Shown here: one piece after another, positions 1-7,314 of the stretch
Layout of the letters: every line of letters starts with the position of its first letter
How positions within the stretch are numbered: the first letter of the stretch is position 1
NCBI GenBank assembly: GCA_022072095.1
Contig: JAJVIJ010000047.1
Location: 1-64,000 of the forward strand
Source of the DNA: Rhodocyclaceae bacterium
GTDB lineage: Bacteria; Pseudomonadota; Gammaproteobacteria; Burkholderiales; Rhodocyclaceae
Direction of reading: 5' to 3'
DNA: 64,000 bases
Notes under the pieces: model-generated
What the model was told of the DNA's origin: nothing
The model's database searches: none
The model's input: only the letters and a program-made list of their open reading frames with translations
Position numbers and translations under genes: made by a program

Positions 1-120
1 ATCTTGCCGAGTTGCACATTACAGCGCGCAACAAACTCAAAAGCGCCCAGAAGCGCCCCTCGATCATCGCCGCTTGCTGGATGCAAGCTACGCTGTGGTA
101 ATGTCATGAATTATGGAAGC

Positions 121-204
121 CTCAATAAGCTGGAAAGCACCGTGCGTTATCTCGGTATCGAGGTTGATGATGCGCTGGAGATTTCAGAGCAGACGGAAAT
201 TTGA
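121..204 (+). pseudogene. C-terminal remnant of a tyrosine recombinase (phage-type integrase)
   Basis: The reading frame ending at the TGA at 202-204 spells a tail (KLESTVRYLGIEVDDALE, then ISEQTEI) that I recognise as the conserved C-terminus of a family of site-specific tyrosine recombinases, where it follows the catalytic Tyr helix. Upstream of 121 the frame loses all resemblance: there is no R-H-R-Y catalytic core and only about 27 codons survive. It is therefore a scar of a lost or rearranged integrase. It lies about 0.8 kb beyond the 3' end of tRNA-Asn, a common integration target. The missing part could also lie before the window start in another frame, but the join at about position 121 argues against an intact gene. 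Confidence 0.7.
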
Positions 205-550
205 CGCAGTGCGTGTGGCCGCCTGAACGCTCTCGCGCGGCCACGCTTTAGATCCAGCGATTGATTCTGCCGACAACGCAATCGCTGGAAAAAAACCGGT
301 CGTTCGATCTTCCGCACCGCAAGAAATTTCAAAGACTTGGGGAATGGCAGGTAAGAGGCGGGAGTGTGAGTTGGTAAGTGCTCCGCATTGCAGCCATTGA
401 ACGATGCGAGCTCGATTTACCGAACGGCTGGAATGGCCGAGGAGTTCGCGCGGAAACTACGGCAGGTTCCGAAGAGTTACCCGACGTTCAAATGGGTTGC
501 CTCTCGGCATCTCGCATGTCTCTTTCAGGTTCATTATTGCCCGTGGCACC
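205..550. other. Stretch without a recognisable gene
   Basis: This stretch lies between the integrase remnant and the doubtful ORF at 551. It has short unsupported frames on both strands and no recognisable domain, RNA or clear promoter. Its composition is less GC-biased than the genes further right, which suits accessory or decaying DNA. Confidence 0.5.
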
Positions 551-907
551 ATGGTAAACGACCCGGTATTGACGCGCTGCGCGAAAATCGACCAGGAAGT
601 GGGGGGCGAGTTATTCCATGGCCTCATGCTTCGCTACCTGGAGGTCGCCACGGTATTCCCGCTGCGCCTTATTCGGGCGCTGTTCGACCGATACAGCAAC
701 GGTCGGGAGCCGGTCCTGCAGGATGCCGCATCCACCGTGCGCGCCATAGTTGAGCGGGATGTTGCGCGCGGGACGGATTTTTGGGAGCCCCTTCACGCCG
801 TAAAGAACGTGCAAGAGTGTCTCGGCTCGCTACGGACAGTGCCGATGCCCGACGAATGTGAGCCTGCGTCACGGCTGACCTATCCGTACCCCGAGAGTTG
901 CAGCTAA
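551..907 (+). CDS. Doubtful small protein, possible serine-acetyltransferase N-domain remnant
   Basis: An open frame of 118 codons starts at an ATG inside a longer open frame that begins at 404. The middle part (around residues 20-75) contains DAASTVRAIVERDVARG followed by a WEPL-type segment. This loosely recalls the helical N-terminal domain of CysE-type serine acetyltransferases (pattern D-x-x-A-x-x-x-RDPA, then PLLYFKG). There is no left-handed beta-helix catalytic domain, and the C-terminal 40 residues look unrelated. No convincing ribosome binding site is visible. It sits in the scar region next to tRNA-Asn. It may be a decayed gene fragment or simply a chance frame. Confidence 0.25.
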   Translation: MVNDPVLTRCAKIDQEVGGELFHGLMLRYLEVATVFPLRLIRALFDRYSNGREPVLQDAASTVRAIVERDVARGTDFWEPLHAVKNVQECLGSLRTVPMPDECEPASRLTYPYPESCS

Positions 908-922
908 GAACATGGCTCTTAC

Positions 923-950
923 CGGCAACAAACGGCAACCATACGGCAAC
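923..950 (+). repeat. Three short direct repeats (CGGCAAC)
   Basis: The heptamer CGGCAAC occurs at 923-929, 933-939 and 944-950, so the spacing is 10 and 11 bp, close to one helical turn. It lies between the integrase scar and the tRNA terminator. It could be a relic of integrase arm-binding or attachment-site DNA, or chance. No function is shown. Confidence 0.4.
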
Positions 951-959
951 CAGAACGAC

Positions 960-992
960 CAAAAAGAAAAAGGCCAGCATCGCTGCTGGCCT
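960..992 (-). terminator. Rho-independent terminator of tRNA-Asn
   Basis: On the minus strand a perfect 9-bp stem (AGGCCAGCA/TGCTGGCCT, 971-992) with a 4-nt loop is followed by a T-rich run (complement of the A-rich 960-970). It lies 16 nt beyond the tRNA CCA end, in the right orientation. Confidence 0.9.
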
Positions 993-1007
993 ATCTCTTT
1001 GTTTCTT

Positions 1008-1083
1008 TGGCTCCCCGACCTGGGCTCGAACCAGGGACCTGCGGATTAACAGTCCGTCGCTCTACCGACTGAGCTATCGGGGA
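1008..1083 (-). tRNA. tRNA-Asn (anticodon GTT)
   Basis: The minus strand folds as a complete 76-nt tRNA. It has a 7-bp acceptor stem TCCCCGA/TCGGGGA, discriminator G and an encoded CCA at 1008-1010. The D-arm (AGCTCAGTCGGTAGAGC), the anticodon arm with GTT, and the T-arm with GGTTCGAGCCC are all present. It is a single-gene unit with its own promoter at 1094-1122 and a terminator at 960-992. Its 3' end faces the integrase scar. Confidence 0.97.
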
Positions 1084-1093
1084 AAGGTGCGCG

Positions 1094-1122
1094 ATTCTAG
1101 TCGGCGATCGGGTCGTGGTCAA
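1094..1122 (-). promoter_or_regulatory. Sigma-70 promoter of tRNA-Asn
   Basis: The minus strand carries TTGACC (1117-1122), a 17-bp spacer and TAGAAT (1094-1099). The tRNA 5' end follows 10 nt after the -10 box, which suits a stable-RNA promoter. Confidence 0.8.
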
Positions 1123-1279
1123 TTTTTTGCATCGCACCTGGCGTGCCCGCCGCTGCCCTGGCGACGCTCACTTGCACGCACGCAAACGGTTTTCGGGATA
1201 ATCTCGGCCCAAACACCGCAGAGTGCCTGTCCGGACAAACGTCGCGGACTTCACCACTGACACACACGAGGAGGAGACC

Positions 1280-2251
1280 ATGTCGAGAAGATCGCTGGGC
1301 TGGTTGCTGGGGCCCGTCACCATGCTGTGCCTGATCGGTTCGGCGTTTGCACAATCCGCGTATCCGAACAAGCCGGTACGGATCATCGTGCCCTATACGG
1401 CCGGCAGCGCAACCGACATCCTGGCACGAACCATCGGCCAGAAGCTCTCCGAAACGTGGGGCCAGCCGGTTGTCGTCGACGCCCGCCCGGGAGCCGGAGG
1501 CACGATCGGTACCGAGGCTGCGGCACGCGCAGCGCCCGATGGCTATACGCTGGTGATGGCGACGAATGCCACACACGGCATCAATGTGTCGCTCTACAAG
1601 CAGCTTCCGTACGATCCGATCAAGGATTTCGCGCCGATCGTGCTGACGGCAACGCTGCCATACATGCTGCTCGCCCACCCCACGTTTCCGGCCAATACCT
1701 ATCAGGAGCTGGTGACGCTGGCGAAGTCGCAGCCGGGCAAGCTCGACCTCGCAGGAGGCGTCAGTACGGCGCATCTGGCGCTCGGCCTGCTGAACACCCA
1801 GGCCGGCATACAGATCAACTACATCACCTACAAGAGCACGCCGCCGGCCCTGACCGATGTGCTGGGCGGGCAGGTGAAGCTGTTGATCGCCGATCCGGCC
1901 GTTGCGCTCGGTCACATCAAGGCAGGCCGCTTGAAGCCGCTGGCGGTGACGACGCTGAAACGGCTGTCGCTGCTGCCCGAAGTGCCGACACTGAACGAGC
2001 TGGGCCTGGCGGGCTACGAGGTCGTGGCCTGGTGGGGGGTCATGGCGCCGGCCGGCACGCCGCGCGAAATCGTCGCCAAGGTCAACGCGGACGTCCTGAA
2101 AGCGCTGGCGCTACCGGACGTACGCGAGAAGCTCCTGGGCATGGGCATCTTTCCGGCCGGATCGACACCGGCCGAACTGGCCACCTATGTGCAGGCGGAA
2201 ATTCCGAAGTGGGCCAACGCGGTGAAGGCCGCCGGTCTCCAGGCTCAGTGA
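1280..2251 (+). CDS. Bug-family tripartite tricarboxylate transporter substrate-binding protein
   Basis: A periplasmic solute receptor of 323 residues, the usual Bug/TctC length. The first 24 residues form a signal peptide (RR, hydrophobic LLGPVTMLCLIG, then AFA before Q). The mature protein starts with the family pattern YPNKPVRIIVPY-GGSATDI-like and has the conserved PGAGGTIGTEAAARAAPDGYTL segment split by short loops. The ATG at 1280 was chosen because GAGGAGGAG lies a few bases upstream; an earlier in-frame start at 1223 lacks this. No TctA or TctB membrane subunits are near, so it is an orphan receptor, as is common in betaproteobacteria. The ligand cannot be told from sequence; the neighbours hint at an organic or aromatic acid. 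Confidence 0.92.
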   Translation: MSRRSLGWLLGPVTMLCLIGSAFAQSAYPNKPVRIIVPYTAGSATDILARTIGQKLSETWGQPVVVDARPGAGGTIGTEAAARAAPDGYTLVMATNATHGINVSLYKQLPYDPIKDFAPIVLTATLPYMLLAHPTFPANTYQELVTLAKSQPGKLDLAGGVSTAHLALGLLNTQAGIQINYITYKSTPPALTDVLGGQVKLLIADPAVALGHIKAGRLKPLAVTTLKRLSLLPEVPTLNELGLAGYEVVAWWGVMAPAGTPREIVAKVNADVLKALALPDVREKLLGMGIFPAGSTPAELATYVQAEIPKWANAVKAAGLQAQ

Positions 2252-2306
2252 TTCGTCGCACGCAGGCCAACCGTAGCTTTTTCTTTGCACGAAACAGGAG
2301 ACGAGA

Positions 2307-3320
2307 GTGCGGGCCGTTGTTTGCCACCGATGGTGCGAGTTCGATGAACTCGAGATCGAGGATTTCCGGTTGCCGCCGCTGCCACCGGACGGCGTGCGCA
2401 TCGCCGTGCGCTATGCGAGCGTCAGTTTTGCGACGAGCCTGTGGGTTTCGGGCAGGTACCAGATCAAACCGCCCCTGCCGTTCGTGCCGGGCACCGAGTG
2501 CGCCGGGGTCGTGCTCGCATGCGGCGCCGAGGTCACGCGTTGCAAAGTGGGTGACCGGGTGGTCGCGATCCTGGATTGGGGCGGGTTCGCCGAGGAGGCG
2601 ATCGCGAACGAGCTGGCGGTATTCCCGGTTCCGGACGGCCTGGATTTGAAGCAGGCGATCTATCTGCCCAACTCCTATGGCACCGCGCTCGGCGCGCTGC
2701 GCTGGCGCGCCCGGCTCGCACCCGGAGAAACGCTGCTGGTGCATGGGGCAGCGGGGGCGGTCGGGCTCGCCGCGGTCGAACTGGGCAAGTCCCTGGGGGC
2801 CGGCTGCGTGATCGCGACTGCCAGCACCGAGGCCAAGCTCGCCGTCGCGCGCGACCATGGTGCCGACCACACCATCCGCTCGGACGTGCCCGATCTCGCC
2901 GCGCAGGTCAAGGCTTGCAGCGGTGGGCGCGGCGCCGATGTCATTTTCGACCCGGTTGGTGGCGACCTGTTCGACGCCTCGTTGCGCTGCATCAACCAGG
3001 AAGGGCGGCTGCTGACCATAGGCTACGCCAGCGGCCGCATCCCGAGCGCACCGGCCAACCTGCTGCTGGTCAAGAACGCCTCGGTGATGGGTTTCAATTA
3101 CGGTACCTATCTGGGCTGGGGGCTGCCCGAAGCGCGCCAGCGCCATGCGCCCCGCATCAAGGAGAATCTCGACGACTTGTTTGCATGGTGTCGGTCCGGC
3201 GCGCTCAAGCCGCTGATCGGGCAGACCTTTCCGTTTACCCAGTATCGCGAGGCCATGGCCGCGGTGATGAACCGTCAGTCGGTGGGCAAGGTGATCCTGG
3301 CCATCGGCCACGAGGACTGA
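2307..3320 (+). CDS. NADPH:quinone-oxidoreductase-like MDR family protein
   Basis: A zinc-free medium-chain dehydrogenase/reductase of 337 residues. A GroES-like N-terminal half (residues 1-120) contains PGTECAGVV. A Rossmann domain follows with VHGAAGAVGLAAVELGKS near residues 145-165 and the ADVIFDPVGGD segment typical of quinone/enone reductases. The expected reaction is NADPH-dependent reduction of a quinone or an activated C=C bond. Translation starts at GTG with AGGAG upstream. It lies 55 bp after the Bug receptor and 28 bp before fadH, so the three are probably co-transcribed. Its substrate is unknown; an acyl-CoA or enoyl-type substrate is possible given the FadH neighbour. Confidence 0.88.
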   Translation: MRAVVCHRWCEFDELEIEDFRLPPLPPDGVRIAVRYASVSFATSLWVSGRYQIKPPLPFVPGTECAGVVLACGAEVTRCKVGDRVVAILDWGGFAEEAIANELAVFPVPDGLDLKQAIYLPNSYGTALGALRWRARLAPGETLLVHGAAGAVGLAAVELGKSLGAGCVIATASTEAKLAVARDHGADHTIRSDVPDLAAQVKACSGGRGADVIFDPVGGDLFDASLRCINQEGRLLTIGYASGRIPSAPANLLLVKNASVMGFNYGTYLGWGLPEARQRHAPRIKENLDDLFAWCRSGALKPLIGQTFPFTQYREAMAAVMNRQSVGKVILAIGHED

Positions 3321-3348
3321 GCATCTATCCCTTTTCAGGAACCCATAC

Positions 3349-5376
3349 ATGTCATCCAATGCCTATCCACATCTCGTGAAACCGCTGGACTTCGGCTTCA
3401 TCACGCTGCGCAACCGCGTGTTCATGGGCTCCATGCACACCCGCCTCGAAGACGAACCCGACGGCATGGCGCGCCTGGCTGCGTTCTATGCCGAACGCGC
3501 GCGCGGCGAAGCCGGCCTGATCGTCACCGGCGGTTTTTCGCCGAACGAAGAGGGTCTGCTGGGCCCGGCCGGACGCGTGTTCAACCGCAGCGACCAGATT
3601 CCGGAACACCGCAGCATGGTTGACGCCGTGCATCAGGCCGACGGCAAGCTGTGCATGCAGATCCTGCACGCCGGGCGCTACGCCAAGCACGACCGGATCG
3701 TCGGGCCGTCGAACATCCGCTCGCCGATCAATCCGCGCATTCCGCGCCCCTTGAGCTCGGACGAGGTCACACAGGTGATCGAGGATTATGCGCAGTGCGC
3801 CGTGCTGGCACGCGAAGCCGGTTACGACGCGGTCGAGATCATGGGTTCGGAGGGCTACTTCCTGCATCAGTTTTTCGCCCCGCGTTCGAACCAGCGTACC
3901 GACGAATGGGGCGGCTCGCTGGCCAATCGCATGCGCCTGCCGGTGGAGGTGACCAAGCGCGTGCGTGCACGGCTGGGCTCCGACTTCCTGATCGTCTATC
4001 GCATCTCCATCCTCGATCTGGTCGAGGGCGGCAACAGCGGTGAGGAGATCGTCGCGCTCGCGCGCGAGCTGGAGGCTGCCGGCGCGAACATGCTGAACAC
4101 CGGCATCGGCTGGCACGATGCGCCGGTCCCGACCATCGCCTATGCCGTGCCGCGTGCGGCTTGGCAGTTCGCGATCCGCCCGCTGCGGCAGGCGGTCGAG
4201 ATTCCGCTGGTGCTGTCCAATCGCATCAACACCCCCGAGGTCGCCGAAGCCGTGATCGCGTCGGGCGACGCCGACATGGTCTCGATGGCGCGGCCCATGC
4301 TCGCCGACGCGCACTTCGCGCGCAAGGTGCGCGAGGGCCGGGCAGACGAAATCAATACCTGCATCGCCTGCAACCAGGCCTGTCTCGATTACATCTTCCG
4401 TGACCAAGTGTGCAGCTGCCTAGTGAACCCCTATGCCTGCCATGAAACGGTGCTGACGCAGGCACCGGCACCGGCACGCAAGAAGATCGCCATCGTCGGT
4501 GCCGGTCCGGCCGGCCTGGCGACCGCCATCGCCGCCGCCGAGCGTGGCCATGCCGTGACGCTGTTCGAAGCCGGCGACGACATCGGCGGACAGTTCAACC
4601 TCGCCCGCCGCATCCCGGCCAAACGCGAATTCAACGAAACACTGCGCTATTACCGGACGATGCTGCGCAAGCACGGCGTCGCCCTCCGTCTCGGCGTGCG
4701 CACCGAATCGAGCGATCTGGCCGGCTTTGACGAGATCGTCATCGCAACCGGCGTCAGTGGACGCACCCCGGCCATCCCGGGTATCGACCACCCCACGGTG
4801 CTGAGCTACACCGAGGCGCTGACCGGCGCGAAACCGGTCGGGCGGCGTGTGGCGATCATCGGCATGGGCGGCATCGGCTACGACATGGCCGAGTTCCTGT
4901 GCACGCCACCGGTGGCCGAAGGCGAGCGCATCCGGGTCTTTCTGGAACACTGGGGCGTGGACCCCGAGAACCGCGGACCTGGTGGCTTCCTGCCCGGCGG
5001 CATTCCCAAACTCCAGCCGGCGCGCGAAGTCACGATGCTACAGCGCAAATCCGAGCGCCCGGGTGGCACGCTGGGCCTGACCACGGGCTGGGTACTGAAG
5101 AGCGAGATCGCGCGTTACGGCGTCAGGCAGGTGGTGGGCGTGAGCTATGAAAAGATCGATGACCAGGGCCTGCATTACCGGATTCAGGATCAGCACCACG
5201 TGCTGCCGGTCGACTCGATCGTGATCTGCGCCGGGCAAGAGTCGGTGCGCGGCCTGTACGATGAACTCGTCGCCGCCGGTCGCCGCGCGCACCTGGTCGG
5301 CGGCGCCAGCAAGGCCGCCGAACTGGACGCACTCTATGCGATCCGCGAGGGCACGCAGCTCGGTCTGCGGCTGTAG
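3349..5376 (+). CDS. fadH: 2,4-dienoyl-CoA reductase (NADPH), FadH type
   Basis: A 675-residue flavoenzyme with the full architecture and length of E. coli FadH (about 672). The Old Yellow Enzyme TIM barrel (residues 1-340) has NRVFMGSMHT and the EIMGSEGYFLHQF and NQRTDEWGGS segments. A [4Fe-4S] site follows near 330-365 (INTCIACNQACLD, then C-x-C-LVNP-x-AC). The FAD-binding GAGPAGLATA is near 385 and a second nucleotide fold has IIGMGGIGYD near 500. The enzyme reduces 2,4-dienoyl-CoA esters formed when unsaturated fatty acids with even-position double bonds are beta-oxidised. Similarity to FadH is visible along the whole chain, including the CAGQE motif near the end. A broader enoate-reductase role on aromatic-derived CoA esters cannot be excluded. 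Confidence 0.9.
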   Translation: MSSNAYPHLVKPLDFGFITLRNRVFMGSMHTRLEDEPDGMARLAAFYAERARGEAGLIVTGGFSPNEEGLLGPAGRVFNRSDQIPEHRSMVDAVHQADGKLCMQILHAGRYAKHDRIVGPSNIRSPINPRIPRPLSSDEVTQVIEDYAQCAVLAREAGYDAVEIMGSEGYFLHQFFAPRSNQRTDEWGGSLANRMRLPVEVTKRVRARLGSDFLIVYRISILDLVEGGNSGEEIVALARELEAAGANMLNTGIGWHDAPVPTIAYAVPRAAWQFAIRPLRQAVEIPLVLSNRINTPEVAEAVIASGDADMVSMARPMLADAHFARKVREGRADEINTCIACNQACLDYIFRDQVCSCLVNPYACHETVLTQAPAPARKKIAIVGAGPAGLATAIAAAERGHAVTLFEAGDDIGGQFNLARRIPAKREFNETLRYYRTMLRKHGVALRLGVRTESSDLAGFDEIVIATGVSGRTPAIPGIDHPTVLSYTEALTGAKPVGRRVAIIGMGGIGYDMAEFLCTPPVAEGERIRVFLEHWGVDPENRGPGGFLPGGIPKLQPAREVTMLQRKSERPGGTLGLTTGWVLKSEIARYGVRQVVGVSYEKIDDQGLHYRIQDQHHVLPVDSIVICAGQESVRGLYDELVAAGRRAHLVGGASKAAELDALYAIREGTQLGLRL

Positions 5377-5415
5377 TCCGGCAGCACGGGACACGGGGCA
5401 CGTACTCCGCCGACG

Positions 5416-6129
5416 ATGACATCGAACATGGATCGCGATGCCACCGAGTACCGCCAGCAGCGTTTCGCCCGGCCACCGGGTGCGACCGAGATCCTGCTCG
5501 TGCGTCACGGCGAATCGCGGGCCGCGACCGCGGCATCACCTTTCCCGCTGGTCGAAGGGCAGGGCGACCCAGAGCTGCATGCCAATGGCCGCGAGCAGGC
5601 GCAGCGCATCGCGCAGCGCCTGCGGCACGCGCCGATCAACGCGATCTATGTGACCTCGTTGCGGCGCACGGTCGAAACCGCTGCGCCGCTATGCGAGGCG
5701 CTGGGAATCGAGCCAATCGTCGAACGTGATCTGCGCGAGGTCCATCTCGGCGCCTGGGAGGGCGGCCTGCTGCGCATCAAGGCGCATCAGAACGATCCGG
5801 TCTATCGGCAGATGCTGGCCGAGGAGCGCTGGGATGTCATCCCCGGCGCCGAATCGCACGCGGCGCTGGATCGGCGCATCCTCGGATCGCTGGCACGCAT
5901 CGCCGCCCTACACGCGGACGAACTGGTGGTCGCAGTCGTGCACGGTGGCGTCATCGCCCACATCCTCGCGCATGCCACCGGCTCGCGGCCGTTCGCGTTT
6001 CACGGCGCCGACAACGGATCGATCAGCCATGTGGTGATGACCGAGGGCCACATCGTGCTGCGTGCGTTCAACGATACCGCCCATCTCGCGAGCACGTTTT
6101 CGGCCGCCGCGGCCGCGCGGCCGACCTGA
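5416..6129 (+). CDS. Histidine phosphatase family protein
   Basis: A 237-residue protein of the phosphoglycerate-mutase-like superfamily. The nucleophile motif is LVRHGES near residue 31 and the second active-site His lies in VVHGGVIAHI near residue 175. VTSLRRTVETAAPL and EVHLGAWEGG are the other family signatures. It lies 39 bp after fadH on the same strand and is the last gene before a convergent neighbour. The substrate cannot be inferred; related proteins act on small phosphate esters. The N-terminal 20 residues are not conserved, so a later start is possible. Confidence 0.85.
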   Translation: MTSNMDRDATEYRQQRFARPPGATEILLVRHGESRAATAASPFPLVEGQGDPELHANGREQAQRIAQRLRHAPINAIYVTSLRRTVETAAPLCEALGIEPIVERDLREVHLGAWEGGLLRIKAHQNDPVYRQMLAEERWDVIPGAESHAALDRRILGSLARIAALHADELVVAVVHGGVIAHILAHATGSRPFAFHGADNGSISHVVMTEGHIVLRAFNDTAHLASTFSAAAAARPT

Positions 6130-6134
6130 GCGCG

Positions 6135-6155
6135 TCGGCCGCGGGAACCGGCCGA
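6135..6155. terminator. Hairpin between convergent genes
   Basis: A 7-bp perfect inverted repeat, TCGGCCG/CGGCCGA with a 7-nt loop, lies between the stop of the plus-strand phosphatase and the end of the minus-strand nitronate monooxygenase. There is no T-run, so it is only a possible bidirectional terminator. Confidence 0.4.
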
Positions 6156-6158
6156 GGA

Positions 6159-7271
6159 CTATACCTGTGGCTGGATCGCGTACAAGCGGCTCACGGCATC
6201 CAGATATTCCTGCTGCAAATCGAGCATCACGTCGCGCACGCGCCGCCGCGCGCGCATTTGCCCGACCACCTGCCCGACCGGAACCGCCATCAGTTCATGC
6301 ATGCCGGCCGCGACGATCCGCTGATAGCTGGGCGCAATCAGCATGCGCTGGAACGGTGTGCCCAGCGGTTCCGGCGCATCGCGCTCATCCCAGGCCTCCA
6401 TCCAGGGGTTGCGCAGGAATCGCGTCGGCTTGCCGCTCCAGCAGCGCGTGCGCAGCGTATCGTGCGACCCGGCCTTGAGCAGCTGCTCGACGCTGCCGGC
6501 GTCCAAGTCGGATTCCACCGTCGTCAGCCAGATCGAGCCCAGCCAGACCCCGTCCGCACCCATCGCCTGCGCGGCGGCGATCTGGCGACCGTTGCCGATG
6601 CCGCCGGCGGCGAGCACCGGCACCTTGCCGGCCACGGCATCGACCACCTCCGGCACCAGCACCATGGTCGCGACATCGCTGTTGTGGCCTGCGCCCTCGT
6701 TGCCGGCGGCGACGACCAGGTCGGCGCCGGCCGCGACGTGTTTCTGCGCGTGGCGTGCGCTACCGGTCATGCCACCGACCTTCATGCCCAGCTTGTGGGC
6801 GCGTTCGACCACGTCCGGCGGGGCGGCGCCGAGAGCGGATACCAACAGCTTCGGGCGGTGCCGCCAGACGATGTCGAGCTGCGGTCTCGCCCAGCCGTGC
6901 GTACTGCGCAGCTCCATGTTCTGGTAGATCGAACCGGCTGCCGGGGCGTCCTTGCGCAGCGGCGGCACGCCGAAACGCTGCTCGAGCCCTTGCACGAACT
7001 CGCGGTGCTGCGGCGGGATCGCGCGTTCCAGATCTTCGACCGCCCCCTCGGTGCGCGAGTCGGCCATGAGCACGTTCACACCATAGGGCCTGCCTTGAAG
7101 TCGCTCTTCCAGCCAGCGCAGTTCGACCTCGAGTTGCTCGGGCGGAAACGTGGTCGCACCGAGCACACCGAGGCCGCCCGCGGCGCTGACTGCAGCGACG
7201 ACATCCCGACAATGACTGAATCCGAAGATCGGGACCTCGATACCGAGCTGCTCACAGACTTTCGTTTTCAT
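6159..7271 (-). CDS. Nitronate monooxygenase family protein (copy 1)
   Basis: A 370-residue FMN-dependent TIM-barrel protein of the NMO/2-nitropropane-dioxygenase family. It has PIFGFSHCRDVVAAVSAAGGLGVLG at the start (given here as a continuous family signature around residues 14-38), AGNEGAGHNSD in the middle, and the FMN-phosphate loop AAGGIGNGRQ followed by GADGVWLGS. The ATG at 7271 is chosen for the AGGAG upstream; the longer frame lacks one. Family members oxidise alkyl nitronates or act as FMN-dependent oxidoreductases of unsaturated substrates. It is a paralogue of the next gene (7315-8427) with the same length and the same N-terminal pattern. It lies 43 bp downstream of that gene, so the pair is an operon. 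Confidence 0.88.
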   Translation of the reverse strand: MKTKVCEQLGIEVPIFGFSHCRDVVAAVSAAGGLGVLGATTFPPEQLEVELRWLEERLQGRPYGVNVLMADSRTEGAVEDLERAIPPQHREFVQGLEQRFGVPPLRKDAPAAGSIYQNMELRSTHGWARPQLDIVWRHRPKLLVSALGAAPPDVVERAHKLGMKVGGMTGSARHAQKHVAAGADLVVAAGNEGAGHNSDVATMVLVPEVVDAVAGKVPVLAAGGIGNGRQIAAAQAMGADGVWLGSIWLTTVESDLDAGSVEQLLKAGSHDTLRTRCWSGKPTRFLRNPWMEAWDERDAPEPLGTPFQRMLIAPSYQRIVAAGMHELMAVPVGQVVGQMRARRRVRDVMLDLQQEYLDAVSRLYAIQPQV

Positions 7272-7314
7272 CGCGCATTCTCTCCTGATCTCATCGTTGG
7301 TGGCTGGCCGGGCT

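Noticed and set aside
1172..1202. TTGCAC and GATAAT as a promoter for the Bug receptor
   Set aside because: The spacer is 19 bp, longer than the 16-18 bp expected; not strong enough to list.
898..1260. Frame of 120 codons across tRNA-Asn
   Set aside because: It reads through a tRNA and its terminator; this is a well-known kind of false ORF.
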